Shown: piece by piece, positions 48,913 through 58,697 of the stretch | How positions within the stretch are numbered: position 1 is the stretch's first letter | Layout of the letters: each line of letters opens with the position of its first letter | Source of the DNA: Verrucomicrobiaceae bacterium UBA7681 | Lineage (GTDB): Bacteria; Verrucomicrobiota; Verrucomicrobiia; Verrucomicrobiales; Verrucomicrobiaceae | Assembly: GCA_002482965.1 (NCBI GenBank) | Contig: DLGZ01000011.1 | Location: 151,242-215,241 of the forward strand | Direction: 5' to 3' | Length of the DNA: 64,000 nucleotides | Notes under the pieces: generated by a model | Told to the model about the DNA's origin: nothing | Database searches by the model: none | The model's input: only the letters and a program-made list of their open reading frames with translations | Program-made: the position numbers and the translations under genes

Positions 48913-51900
48913 TTGCCTTTGGCGTTAACTGGAGGAAAATTATCAAGCACAGTTCCTAGACCCGTGAAGTTGAACCAACATAATTTGCCTAAACTTGCCG
49001 GCTTAAGGCATGGTTTGGCGGCCTACTCGGTTTTAGGCGTCACCTTGTTTCTGACCTGCCTCATCACCTACAGCGCCAACCATTTGAGTCGCGCCAGAGA
49101 ACAGAGCAGGTTCGACCATGCCGTCGAACAAACCCGTGACGACATCGAACAGCGGATGAGGCAGTACATCACTCTGCTGGAAGGCCTGCGCGGACTCGTG
49201 AACGCCAAAGTGTCCATGCAGCGGGAGCAGTTTCATGCTTACGTCGGGGACTTGCGGCTTTCGCATAACTATCCCGGTCTCCAGGGACTCGGCTTTGGCG
49301 TGCGATTGCCCCCTGAAAAGAAGGCTGAACTCACCAAAGTTGCGCATGACCGTGGTGAAGCATCCTTTCACATCTGGCCGGAGTCTGAGCAGCGGGATGT
49401 GTGCTCAGTGATCCACCTTGCACCGATGGACAGTTGGAACAGCGCCATGATCGGCTTTGACATGCTGTCCGAACCGGTGAGGCGCTCAGCCATTGATCGC
49501 GCCATCGAAACCGGCGGGCCTGCGGTGTCCGGCAGGGTGGTGCGGATGCCGGAAATCCAGGCCGAGGAACAGCGCTTTTTGATTTACTGCCCGGTGTATA
49601 TGACCCGGGACATCCCTGGCACCCTGGAAGCCCGGCAGAAACAGGCGCTGGGCTGTGTCTTTTGCCCGTTTAACGCCGACGATTTCTTCAAGGCAATTCC
49701 AAGCCGCCAGAACGACTCCAGGATTACTTTTCGAATCTATGACACCAACGGGTTGAATGACCCTGCGGAGTTAAACGACAGCCACCTGCTGTATGATGCA
49801 GGCCACGAATACTCTGGCAATCAGGCGCAGCCCCAGTACACGACCGTGCGTCCTCTGTTCATCGCCGACAGCATCTGGAGCCTGGAAGTTTCCACCCGTC
49901 CGCAATTCGCTGTGGATGCCACGACGAATCTGGCCCCCTTCACTCTGGTCGGCGGCGTGGCGATGAGTTTTTTGCTCTTTGGCATCACCCTGACCCAGTC
50001 CAGATCCCGCGCCGCCGCAGACCAGTTCTCCGCCGATCTACAGGCGCAAGAGGCAGAGTTCAGGGCCGCCTTTTATTCTGACGGCGTGGGCAATGCGCAG
50101 ATGAATTCTGCCACGGGAAGGTATTTGCGGGTGAATCAGCGATTCTGCGAAATCACCGGCTATCCTAAAAAGGAGTTGTTGCTCATGGCTTACACGGATC
50201 TGGTCCATCCCGACGATCGCGCGAGCGATTACGCTGCTCACCAAAGCTTGCTTGGCGGCGAAATCTCAGGCATCTGCCGTGAAAAACGTTATGTGCGCAA
50301 AGACGGTCGCATCGTATGGGTCAACATCAACGCTGCTCTCATCGATACCCCTGAGGGCCAGCCGCGCCGAACTCTGGCGGTCATTCACGACATCACCGAG
50401 CGCAGGCATGCCGAGGCGGCGCTGCGGGCCAGCGAGGAATGGCTGCGCCTGATCACCAATCTCGTGCCGCATGCCATCTTCGCCAAGAATGCCTCAGGTC
50501 GGTACATTTTTGCCAACCCCGCTCTGGCAGAGACTTGTGGTCTTCCGTTGGAAGAGGTCATTGGAAAGGATGACTTCGCCCTGGTGTCTGACAAGTCGCA
50601 GGCGGAGGCTTACCGGGCGGATGATCTTGCGGTCATGCAGTCTGGCCTCCCGAAGATGGTCACTGAGGAGCACCATACAGATCTGGCAGGGCACAGGCGG
50701 GTTCTCCAGACGACAAAGATGCCCTTCACAGTACCCGAAACCGGCGAGCGCGCAGTGTTTGGCGCGTGGGTGGACATCACCGAGCGCAAGTGCGCCGAGG
50801 CCGCGTTGCAAGAGAGTGAGGAGCGTTTCCGGACCATGGCAAATTCCATCACACAGCTTGCATGGATCGCCAAGGCCGACGGCCACATTTTTTGGTATAA
50901 CCAGCGCTGGTATGAATACACTGGAACCACCCCAGAACAAATGGAAGGCTGGGGGTGGCAGAGGGTGCATGACCCCGCGGTCCTCCCAAAAGTCATGGAG
51001 GAGTGGCAAGCTGCGCTCTCTAATGGGCGACTGTTTGAAATGGAGTTCCCGCTGCTTGGTGCGGACGGGCAGTTCCGCAGATTCCTGACCCGTGTGCAGC
51101 CATTAAAGGATGCCTCCGGCAGACTCATCCAGTGGTTTGGTACCAACACGGACGTGGAAGCGATGAAACAAGCGGAAGAAAAAATTCATCAGTTGAATGC
51201 GGAACTCGAACAGCGCGTGCTCGAGCGCACCGCCCAGTTTGAAGCCGCCAATCTTGATCTGCGCCAGAGCCGTACCGAACTGAAAAGCCTGTTTGAATCT
51301 TTGCCCGGATTGTACCTGGTCCTGACACCCGACTTCAATATTGTTGGAGCAAGTGATGCTTATCTGAAAGCCACGATGACCACCCGCGAAGGCATCCTGC
51401 GGCGTGGACTTTTCGAGGTGTTCCCGGACAACCCGGAGGATCCAGATGCCGATGGGGTGTCCAATCTTCGAGCTTCACTCGACCGTACGCTTGCGCAGGG
51501 CAGGCCCGACACCATGGCCATCCAAAAATACGATGTACGCCGTCCGGACGGCGTTTTTGAGGAACGCTACTGGAGTCCGATCAACTCACCCGTTCTCGGC
51601 GCCGACGGGCAGGTCAAGTACATCATCCATCGTGTGGAGGAGGTAACAGAGTTCGTGCTTAACAAGTCAGACGCCGCAGGCAGGAATGACGAGTTCAGCG
51701 CCCGCATGGAACAGATGGAGGCGGAGATCTTCAAGAGTTCACAGAAGGTTCAGGCGGCCAACCAGCAGCTGGAGTCCGCCAACAAGGAGTTGGAGTCCTT
51801 CTCCTACTCGGTGTCTCACGATCTGCGCGCCCCGCTGCGGGCCATGGATGGCTTTTCCCGGGCGGTGATCGAGGACTATGGACCCCAGCTGCCGCCCGAT

Positions 51901-52461
51901 GGTCTGCGCTATTTGGAGGTCATCCGCACCAGTGCGCAGCGCATGGGAAATTTGATCGACGACCTGCTGAATTTTTCGCGGCTGAGCAGGGCAACGCTTC
52001 GCAAACGGCCGTTGGATGTCCGTCGGCTCGTACAGGACACTCTGGAAGATTTGAACAGTCAGCGCGAGGGACGGGAAATCAAAGTGAGCATCGGCGATCT
52101 CCCCTCATGCGAAGGAGATGCTTCTTTGCTGAAACAGGTGTGGATCAATCTGCTCTCCAATGCCTTCAAATACACGCAGAAGCGTGCATCTGCGATTGTC
52201 GAAATAGGCTGCAATGCGGATAAGCGGCCAAACGTTTATTTCGTGCGGGACAATGGTACCGGCTTTGATATGCGCTACGCCCACAAGCTCTTCGGTGTAT
52301 TTCAACGCCTGCATCGTGCAGAGGACTACGACGGCACCGGCGTCGGCCTCGCCATCGTGCAGCGCATCATTCATCGCCATGGTGGCAGGGTCTGGGCGGA
52401 TGCCGTCATAGAACAGGGCGCCACATTTTATTTCACCCTTGAAGGAGACAACCAACCATGA
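48913..52461 (+). CDS. CHASE/PAS-containing sensor histidine kinase
   Basis: This is a membrane sensor kinase of about 1182 residues. The N-terminal helix (about residues 36-55) and a second helix (about 337-359) flank a periplasmic CHASE domain (LQGLGFGVRLPPEKK; HLAPMDSWNSAMIGFDM). Four PAS domains follow, starting near 376, 511, 638 and 790 (FCEITGYPKKELL; HDITERR; VPHAIFAKNASGRY; YEYTGTTPEQMEGWGW). Next come HisKA (SVSHDLRAPLRAMDGF, His969) and HATPase_c (LLKQVWINLLSNAFKYT; DNGTGFD; GTGVGLAIVQ), in phytochrome-like style. Start is uncertain: TTG 48913 or GTG 48964, since no suitable ATG exists. Its stop overlaps the response-regulator start by four bases, so the regulator is its likely partner. 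Confidence 0.92.
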   Translation: MPLALTGGKLSSTVPRPVKLNQHNLPKLAGLRHGLAAYSVLGVTLFLTCLITYSANHLSRAREQSRFDHAVEQTRDDIEQRMRQYITLLEGLRGLVNAKVSMQREQFHAYVGDLRLSHNYPGLQGLGFGVRLPPEKKAELTKVAHDRGEASFHIWPESEQRDVCSVIHLAPMDSWNSAMIGFDMLSEPVRRSAIDRAIETGGPAVSGRVVRMPEIQAEEQRFLIYCPVYMTRDIPGTLEARQKQALGCVFCPFNADDFFKAIPSRQNDSRITFRIYDTNGLNDPAELNDSHLLYDAGHEYSGNQAQPQYTTVRPLFIADSIWSLEVSTRPQFAVDATTNLAPFTLVGGVAMSFLLFGITLTQSRSRAAADQFSADLQAQEAEFRAAFYSDGVGNAQMNSATGRYLRVNQRFCEITGYPKKELLLMAYTDLVHPDDRASDYAAHQSLLGGEISGICREKRYVRKDGRIVWVNINAALIDTPEGQPRRTLAVIHDITERRHAEAALRASEEWLRLITNLVPHAIFAKNASGRYIFANPALAETCGLPLEEVIGKDDFALVSDKSQAEAYRADDLAVMQSGLPKMVTEEHHTDLAGHRRVLQTTKMPFTVPETGERAVFGAWVDITERKCAEAALQESEERFRTMANSITQLAWIAKADGHIFWYNQRWYEYTGTTPEQMEGWGWQRVHDPAVLPKVMEEWQAALSNGRLFEMEFPLLGADGQFRRFLTRVQPLKDASGRLIQWFGTNTDVEAMKQAEEKIHQLNAELEQRVLERTAQFEAANLDLRQSRTELKSLFESLPGLYLVLTPDFNIVGASDAYLKATMTTREGILRRGLFEVFPDNPEDPDADGVSNLRASLDRTLAQGRPDTMAIQKYDVRRPDGVFEERYWSPINSPVLGADGQVKYIIHRVEEVTEFVLNKSDAAGRNDEFSARMEQMEAEIFKSSQKVQAANQQLESANKELESFSYSVSHDLRAPLRAMDGFSRAVIEDYGPQLPPDGLRYLEVIRTSAQRMGNLIDDLLNFSRLSRATLRKRPLDVRRLVQDTLEDLNSQREGREIKVSIGDLPSCEGDASLLKQVWINLLSNAFKYTQKRASAIVEIGCNADKRPNVYFVRDNGTGFDMRYAHKLFGVFQRLHRAEDYDGTGVGLAIVQRIIHRHGGRVWADAVIEQGATFYFTLEGDNQP

Positions 52462-52910
52462 ATGACTCACACATCGTCGAAATCCTGCTGGTCGAGGACA
52501 GCCTGGAAGACCTGGAACTGACACAACGTGCTTTGCGCAATGCCAAGCTGGGCAATCACATCCACGTTGCCCGGGATGGGGCGGAAGCACTGGACTTCAT
52601 CTTCTGCGAAGGTCCCCACGCTGAGCGTAAAATTGAAGACACACCCAAGCTGATCCTGCTCGACCTGAAGCTGCCCAAGGTGGACGGGCTCGAGGTGCTC
52701 GAGCGCATCAAAAGCGATCCACGCACCAAGCACATTCCCGTCGTCATCCTTACCTCCTCCAAGGAGCAGGTCGATGTCGTCAAAAGCTATCAGCTCGGGG
52801 TCAACAGCTACATCGTCAAGCCGGTGAACTTCGAAGGGTTCAATGCCGCTGTTCAGGAGCTCGGCATGTACTGGCTGCTGATCAATCAACCGCCCAAGCT
52901 GGACAAATAG
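52458..52910 (+). CDS. Single-domain response regulator (Rcp1-like)
   Basis: This 150-residue CheY-like receiver has no output domain. The acidic pair is in ILLVEDS (Glu13/Asp14), the phosphorylation Asp is Asp69 in LILLDLKLPKVDG, the Thr/Ser switch is in VVILTSS and the conserved Lys is in YIVKPVNF. The SVxxP-like and slightly longer alpha4 region (DFIFCEGPHAERKIEDTPK) match Rcp1-type regulators that pair with phytochrome-like kinases. ATGA overlap with the upstream kinase gene and a one-base gap to the hybrid kinase show a three-gene operon. It probably relays phosphate between the two kinases. Confidence 0.95.
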   Translation: MNDSHIVEILLVEDSLEDLELTQRALRNAKLGNHIHVARDGAEALDFIFCEGPHAERKIEDTPKLILLDLKLPKVDGLEVLERIKSDPRTKHIPVVILTSSKEQVDVVKSYQLGVNSYIVKPVNFEGFNAAVQELGMYWLLINQPPKLDK

Positions 52911-52911
52911 C

Positions 52912-55242
52912 ATGAGCCAGCCATTGCGAGTTCTGTTGGCAGAGGACAATCTCAGCGACGCCGAGCTCGTGCTGCGTGCCCTGCGCATGGCAGGCTTTTC
53001 CCCCGACTGGTACCGGGTGGAGACGGAGCAGGACTTTTTGAAAGGGCTCACTCCCGAACTCGACATCATCCTCTCGGACTACGGGATGCCGGCGTTCAGC
53101 GGGCCGCAGGCGCTGGAGCTGTTGCAGCACAGCGGCATGGACATTCCGTTCATCATCATCTCCGGTACCATCGGCGAGGATGTGGCGGTGGAGATGATGC
53201 GGATGGGGGCCACCGACTACCTGCTCAAAGACCGTCTCGCCAGGCTGGGCATCTCGGTCAGACAGGCCCTGGAGCAGGGACAGTTGCGCAAAGATCGCGC
53301 CAAGGCCGCCTTGGCGCTGAAGCAAAGCGAACTGGAACTGCGGGAGATGACGGCTGAATTGAAAATCGAACGCGCTCATCTGATGGCCGCGCAAACCGTG
53401 GCCAAAATGGGCAGTTGGGACACCGACCTCTCAACCCTGGCCGTGATCTGGTCTGCCGAGACCTATCGCATCTTTGAAATCTCACCCGATCAGTTTCAGC
53501 CGACTCATCAAAATTTTCTGGAGCTCGTGCATCCTGAAGACCGTGCGGCGGTGGACCTGGCTTTTCACCAGTCGCTTGATCAGCACACCGTGTGCTCGCT
53601 GGAACACCGGCTCCTGATGCCTGATGGCCGCATCAAGTTCGTCGAAGAACACTGGCAGATCTTTCATGATGCACAGGGCAGGCCGCAGCGTGCACTCGGC
53701 ACCTGCCGGGACATCACCGAACGCAAGCACTCCAGAGACCAGCTTCATGAGCAGGCCTCGCTGCTCGACAAGGCGCGGGATGCCATCCTCGTCTGGCATT
53801 TCGAGCACGGCATCACCTACTGGAACAAAAGCGCCGGGCTGCTCTATGGCTGGACCGCTGAAGAGGTCAGAGGTCGTCAGAGCGGAGAGCTGCTCCACCG
53901 TGACCAGACCGCTTATGAGCAGGCCGCTGACGCCGTCCTCCGTCATGGCGAATGGACTGGTGAGATTCAGCAGATGACCAAGTCAGGCGGTTTAATTTTA
54001 ATCGAAGCACACTGGACTCTCGTGCGTGATGATGCAGGCCGCCCGCAGGCCGTGCTCGCCATCAACAGCGACATCACCGAGAAAAAGAAAATGGAGCAGC
54101 AGTTCCTTCGTGCCCAGCGCATGGAAAGCATCGGCACTCTCGCCGGCGGCATCGCCCACGATCTTAACAACGTGCTGGCTCCGATCATGATGTCGATCGA
54201 TCTGCTGCGGCTGACCAATCGCGATGAGCGTTCCAGAGCCGTGCTCTCCACCATCGAGGCCAGTGCCAGACGCGGGGCGGACATGGTGAAACAAATCCTT
54301 TCCTTTGCCCGCGGTGTCGAAGGCGAGCGCATGGTCATCAATGTCCGGCATATCATCCAGGACATGCAGAACCTCGTGAAGGACACCTTCCCGAAGGAGA
54401 TCGTCTTTCGTGCGGAACTGGACCGGGAGCTGCCCCTGTTTTCCGGCGATCACACCCAGGTTCATCAGGTGCTGCTGAACCTCTGCGTCAATGCCCGCGA
54501 TGCCATGCCCAAGGGCGGCACTCTCACCGTCATCGCCACCACCCTGCAGGTGGACGACAACTACGCCGGCATGACCCCTGGCTCCATCCCGGGGCAGTAC
54601 CTCCTGGTCAAAGTGACGGACACCGGCACCGGCATCCCCTCAGAAGTGGCGGACAGAATTTTCGATCCGTTCTTCACCACCAAGGAGCATGGCAAAGGCA
54701 CGGGGCTGGGGCTCTCCACCGTGCTTTCCATCGTCAAAAGCCACGGCGGTTTCCTCAATATGTACAGCGAGCCCGGCACCGGCACCACTTTCAGCATCTG
54801 CCTTCCTGCGCTGGATGCTCCAGAAAGTGCGGCTGCGAAAGCACGGGAAGACACCCACCCGCGTGGCAACGGCGAACTGATCCTCATCGTGGATGATGAA
54901 GCCGCTGTGCGCACCATCACCCAGCAGACGCTGGAGATGTACGGCTACCGTGTGCTGATCGCCGCAGACGGCACGGAGGCCGTGGCGCTCTATTCCACGC
55001 ATCGCTCGAAAATTGCCGCTGTCTTGACGGATATGATGATGCCCGTCATGGGCGGCCAGGCTACCATCCAGGTGCTCCAACGGCTCAATCCAGACGTCAA
55101 AGTCATCGCTGCCAGTGGACTCACCAACGACGGCAGTTCAGCCCGCGCTGCCGCCATGGGGGTGAAGCACTTTTTGCCCAAGCCCTTCACCGCCCAGACC
55201 ATTCTCACAGCGCTTAGCCAGGTTCTTAGCGACCCCGCCTAG
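52912..55242 (+). CDS. Hybrid histidine kinase, REC-PAS-PAS-HisKA-HATPase-REC
   Basis: This 776-residue soluble protein has domains in the following order. REC is at 5-120 (LLAEDNLSDAE; Asp56 in LSDYGMP). PAS domains are at about 160-275 and 285-400 (GTCRDITERK; LLYGWTAEEVRG; INSDITEKK). HisKA carries GGIAHDLNNVLAPIM (His416). HATPase_c carries VHQVLLNLCVNARDAMPKGG, DTGTGIP and GTGLGLSTVLSIVKSHGG. A C-terminal REC lies at about 665-775 (LIVDDEAAVRT; Asp707 in VLTDMMMPVMGG; FLPKPFT). The first REC may receive phosphate from the upstream membrane kinase and control the kinase core, a cascade inferred from operon order. No DNA-binding domain is present, so the final output is elsewhere. Confidence 0.95.
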   Translation: MSQPLRVLLAEDNLSDAELVLRALRMAGFSPDWYRVETEQDFLKGLTPELDIILSDYGMPAFSGPQALELLQHSGMDIPFIIISGTIGEDVAVEMMRMGATDYLLKDRLARLGISVRQALEQGQLRKDRAKAALALKQSELELREMTAELKIERAHLMAAQTVAKMGSWDTDLSTLAVIWSAETYRIFEISPDQFQPTHQNFLELVHPEDRAAVDLAFHQSLDQHTVCSLEHRLLMPDGRIKFVEEHWQIFHDAQGRPQRALGTCRDITERKHSRDQLHEQASLLDKARDAILVWHFEHGITYWNKSAGLLYGWTAEEVRGRQSGELLHRDQTAYEQAADAVLRHGEWTGEIQQMTKSGGLILIEAHWTLVRDDAGRPQAVLAINSDITEKKKMEQQFLRAQRMESIGTLAGGIAHDLNNVLAPIMMSIDLLRLTNRDERSRAVLSTIEASARRGADMVKQILSFARGVEGERMVINVRHIIQDMQNLVKDTFPKEIVFRAELDRELPLFSGDHTQVHQVLLNLCVNARDAMPKGGTLTVIATTLQVDDNYAGMTPGSIPGQYLLVKVTDTGTGIPSEVADRIFDPFFTTKEHGKGTGLGLSTVLSIVKSHGGFLNMYSEPGTGTTFSICLPALDAPESAAAKAREDTHPRGNGELILIVDDEAAVRTITQQTLEMYGYRVLIAADGTEAVALYSTHRSKIAAVLTDMMMPVMGGQATIQVLQRLNPDVKVIAASGLTNDGSSARAAAMGVKHFLPKPFTAQTILTALSQVLSDPA

Positions 55243-55251
55243 AGTCTCTCC

Positions 55252-56328
55252 TCAAGCCTCGCCGGTTTTCCTGCCACCTAGACCCCATACCTGGGCATAA
55301 TGATGCGCCAGGCGCAGCTTCTGTGCGGCTTTCACCGAAATGACGAAGGGATACAGCGCCGGTTCACCGAGGCTGGATGCGATCTCGTTGAGCACCGTGG
55401 AAAGGCACATCCAGCGCTGCAACCAGGCGAGAAATTCCCCATCCTCAGCAGGGGTGGAAGGCAGCATGGCCGGGAGTACCCCCGACTCCACCGGCAGAAT
55501 GACGAGCGGCAGCGCAATGAAGTGCACCTGGATGCCCAGGCTCTCGCAGGTTTCCAAGCCGTCAATAATCTGCAAGTAATGGGCCCACGTCTCCGCCCAG
55601 TCTTCCCACGGATGCGATGACGCATACGCCGAAATGTAGTTCAGCCCCCAATCCCCAGGAGCACCGCTTTGATAATACGTGCTGAGCGCCGCTGCGTAGT
55701 CGATCCACTCATCCCCAAAGCGTTCGCGAAACGCGAGCCTCAGTGGATCATCCCACACCAGTTCCGACAAATTCCGTTGCCACAGGTAGTGCGCACTTTC
55801 ATGGCGGAAATGCCCGAGCAAAGTACGGCTGCTTTCACCGAGCTGCTGGCGGTTGAACTGGCGGTAGCTGTCATCCGCCTCTTCAAGATTCACCGTGATC
55901 ACCCCATTGAGATGGCCCGTGGTCACCGTCGGATTGGACAGCGTGCTGACGATGTCAAAGGCCAGCCCGTTCTTGGGATCATCCTTCTTCGAGGGCAGGC
56001 CGATGCCCAGTCGCAGCAGTGTGTAGATCAGCCGCCGCTTCGCCATCTCCATGCGCGCCCAGAGCATGCGGTTACGGTCCGCGCTCAGATCGGGGATCGT
56101 ACGGTTCATCCGGCACGCCACGCAAAGCATCGCAGTGGCGCTTGCGGGCAGCAGCCAGTTGCAGACGTTGTGCTTCACGCCGTTCTGGCAGCGCTTCATC
56201 GTGCTGTCAGCTCGTACACGCTGCATCGCGCCTCGTTGCGGATCATAACCCACATCGCTGCTGCACTTCAAACAGCGTGAGCTGCCGAAGAAAAGCACAT
56301 TGCCGCACTCACAGGTAAATCGTTGCAT
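55252..56328 (-). CDS. Putative zinc-binding metallopeptidase (Peptidase_Mx-like)
   Basis: This 358-residue cytoplasmic protein begins with a zinc-ribbon-like section (FTCECGNVLFFGSSRCLKCSSD) and a second Cys pair (CVACRMNRTIPDLS). A metallopeptidase domain follows, with HESAH (variant of HExxH) in FRHESAHYLWQ. Other blocks typical of the family are LNGVITVNLEEADDSYR, SSRTLLGHFRHE, DEWIDYAAALSTYYQSGAPGDWGLNYISAYA and HPWEDWAETWAHYLQI, the last supplying a probable third zinc ligand (Glu/His). Substrate is unknown. It is convergent with the hybrid kinase (9-base gap) and not related to it by strand. Confidence 0.85.
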   Translation of the reverse strand: MQRFTCECGNVLFFGSSRCLKCSSDVGYDPQRGAMQRVRADSTMKRCQNGVKHNVCNWLLPASATAMLCVACRMNRTIPDLSADRNRMLWARMEMAKRRLIYTLLRLGIGLPSKKDDPKNGLAFDIVSTLSNPTVTTGHLNGVITVNLEEADDSYRQFNRQQLGESSRTLLGHFRHESAHYLWQRNLSELVWDDPLRLAFRERFGDEWIDYAAALSTYYQSGAPGDWGLNYISAYASSHPWEDWAETWAHYLQIIDGLETCESLGIQVHFIALPLVILPVESGVLPAMLPSTPAEDGEFLAWLQRWMCLSTVLNEIASSLGEPALYPFVISVKAAQKLRLAHHYAQVWGLGGRKTGEA

Positions 56329-56464
56329 AAAAGAGGAGTTTCCTCGGCGTGAATCGGGCGATTGTCATGCAAAGGTTCATCGGCCCTGCTTGTTTGCGCG
56401 GATGGAAAAAAACGATTCAGCCTTGTTTGGATTTTTCTCTATGAGAAGATTTCAGTAACTCTCG

Positions 56465-58696
56465 ATGTCACTCATGATTTTCACCCCACGTGTTACCAGC
56501 GGAATTCTGCTCTCTTCGTTTTTTCTGACTGTGTCAGTGCAGGCGGAAACATCTCCAGGTGCTGAGACAGTGCAGGTGCCACCCATCTTAGTGCCGGGCG
56601 GTGATCATCGCCTCATGGCGCAGGTGCTTCAGCAGCATGTCCAATGGCTGGCCGGTCGTATCTCCGAAGCCGTCAGCAAACGGCATGCGGATGAACCCTC
56701 GCTGCCGGAAGTCCGGCCATTCATCAACGAAGCCGCCCGCTTCTTCAACTGGCAGGAAACAAAAGACCCGGTCACAGGCGCCTGGGAAAAGCCCTCTAAA
56801 ACATTGCTGCAAACGGCAGAACGGCTCGCTTCTTTGGACCCTCTGCTGCTGTTGACTCAGGCTTGCCTCGAATCGCGTGCTCGCCTGATAAAATTAGAAC
56901 GGCTGGAGCATTTGGCCGCGAAATTCCCAGCCCTGCTCGCAGATGACAACCCTCCCGTCCTAAAGCTCATGGCGGCGGCATGGGTGTGGCATGTGTCGGG
57001 AAACCGTACAATCACGGAGCCGGTCAAAAAAGCACGTCAGGAATGCATGGACCGATTGCCCGCCTTGTTTGAGACCAGTCTGGCTGGTGCGCAGACACCT
57101 CAGGAAGCTGATGCCACCTACCTGACCATCCGCTATGGCTATGGGAGTCGCTTTCTCGAAGACCAATGGGAGAAGATGACGCCGGTACTGCAACAGGCTG
57201 CTGGCCCCGAGTGGCTGCGCGATACCTTGCTCGGTCAGGTGGAAATCCGCAGCGCATGGCAGGGGCGTGGGGACGAATGGTCGGCCAACGTCACGGACAA
57301 GGGGTGGAAAATTTTCGACGAACACATGAAGCCGGCACGCGACCATCTGGTCAGAGCTTGGAAGGCCCATCCGGCCGTCCCGTGGGCGGCCACCATGATG
57401 ATCACCGCCACCATGGCAGGCTATGGTGAGAAGGGATCTGATGAACGTGTGTGGTTTGACCGTGCCATCGCCGCTGTTTTCGATTTTGATGACGCCTATG
57501 ACAATCTGAACTGGGCGTATCGACCGCGCTGGGGTGGCAGCCATGAGAAGATGCTGGCCTTTGGCGCTGCCTGTGCGGCCACCGAACGATATGACACCCG
57601 TGTCCCGTCGCGACTCTTCAAAATCATCAAGGATGTCGCGAAAGAGCTGCCAGACCGCAGTGCCGTGCATCAGGATCCGGAACTTTGTCGTCAGGTCGTC
57701 AAGCTCCAGCAGGCACTGCTGCAGAACGCCAAATCCGAGAGCGATATCCACTACTACCGCTCCTTCCTCGTAGCGAACGCCTTCCTGGCCCGCGACTACG
57801 CCACCGCCCACGAACAGTACGCACTGCTCAAGCAGCCCATTCATTGGGAGGCCGATGCACGCCTCAAGGAATTCGGTCAGCTATCTTTCCTATGGGCCGG
57901 CATGCTCGAAGCGCAGGACGTCCCCGAAGCCTTCGCCACATTGCAAAAAGCCGAGGCGGCCTACAATGATCATCGTCTTCCAGAAGCACGCTCCATGTAT
58001 CAGGAGTTGATGAAGTCTCCCCCACTCGCCGAACGCAAAAAGACGCTCAAACTCGCGCGCATCCGCCTGGCGGCCATCGCCGTTGAACTGCGCCTCGCCA
58101 CCGGAGAGTGGGTGCATCTCGCCGACAATGAGCGCAAGCTGCTATGGCAGCCAGACTGGGGCAACGGCTGGTGGAACTATGCCGAGGGAGAGCTGAGTTA
58201 TCGTGCCGCCAAGGCAGGCGAACTTGGCCGCATCATCATGAACGCTCGCATCGGTCGTGAATTCGAAGTGCGTGCCCGGCTCGACAATGCCGCCGAACTC
58301 TCACATCCTCAGTTTGGCGTCGTGGTGGGTCATTTCTGGGGCTGCGGCACCTACGCCACCGCCGTTTGCGGACAGACCGATCCCGATCCAAAATCAACCG
58401 GCGCAGCACTCGTGGAGCACGCCTATGACGTGAGCAAAGACCAGCAGCCTTTTCCAGCCATCCTCAAACCCAACTCCAGCATCCGCGTTCAGGTCACCAA
58501 AGACACGCTGACCCTCTGGGTGGATGATCAAAAGGTTCTCGACACCCTCAGCATTCCCTCCGTGATCAGCATGCCAAACATGTGGACGCGGGCCGATCCC
58601 AAGCGCTGCCTCTTCGGCTTCGGTTCCAACTACTTCCCCAAAGGCGAATCCTGGATCAAAGGCATCGAATTCCGTCGTCTAGACACAACGAAGTAA
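56465..58696 (+). CDS. Large exported protein, DUF4034-like body with C-terminal LamG/DUF1080-like module
   Basis: This 743-residue protein has a signal peptide ending VQA. The middle is helical with repeat-like segments resembling a DUF4034/TPR arrangement (DQWEKMTPVLQQAAGPEWLRD; AWKAHPAVPWAATMMITATMAGYGEKGSDERVWFDRAI; ARDYATAHEQYALLKQP). The last 170 residues form a beta-sandwich-like module (GRIIMNARIGREFEVRARLDN; SSIRVQVTKDTLTLWVDDQ; ESWIKGIEFRRLD) similar to DUF1080/LamG folds. No catalytic residues are evident, so a sugar- or protein-binding role is most likely. It is convergent with the serine hydrolase gene (1-base gap), and its promoter lies in 56329-56464. Confidence 0.8.
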   Translation: MSLMIFTPRVTSGILLSSFFLTVSVQAETSPGAETVQVPPILVPGGDHRLMAQVLQQHVQWLAGRISEAVSKRHADEPSLPEVRPFINEAARFFNWQETKDPVTGAWEKPSKTLLQTAERLASLDPLLLLTQACLESRARLIKLERLEHLAAKFPALLADDNPPVLKLMAAAWVWHVSGNRTITEPVKKARQECMDRLPALFETSLAGAQTPQEADATYLTIRYGYGSRFLEDQWEKMTPVLQQAAGPEWLRDTLLGQVEIRSAWQGRGDEWSANVTDKGWKIFDEHMKPARDHLVRAWKAHPAVPWAATMMITATMAGYGEKGSDERVWFDRAIAAVFDFDDAYDNLNWAYRPRWGGSHEKMLAFGAACAATERYDTRVPSRLFKIIKDVAKELPDRSAVHQDPELCRQVVKLQQALLQNAKSESDIHYYRSFLVANAFLARDYATAHEQYALLKQPIHWEADARLKEFGQLSFLWAGMLEAQDVPEAFATLQKAEAAYNDHRLPEARSMYQELMKSPPLAERKKTLKLARIRLAAIAVELRLATGEWVHLADNERKLLWQPDWGNGWWNYAEGELSYRAAKAGELGRIIMNARIGREFEVRARLDNAAELSHPQFGVVVGHFWGCGTYATAVCGQTDPDPKSTGAALVEHAYDVSKDQQPFPAILKPNSSIRVQVTKDTLTLWVDDQKVLDTLSIPSVISMPNMWTRADPKRCLFGFGSNYFPKGESWIKGIEFRRLDTTK

Positions 58697-58697
58697 T

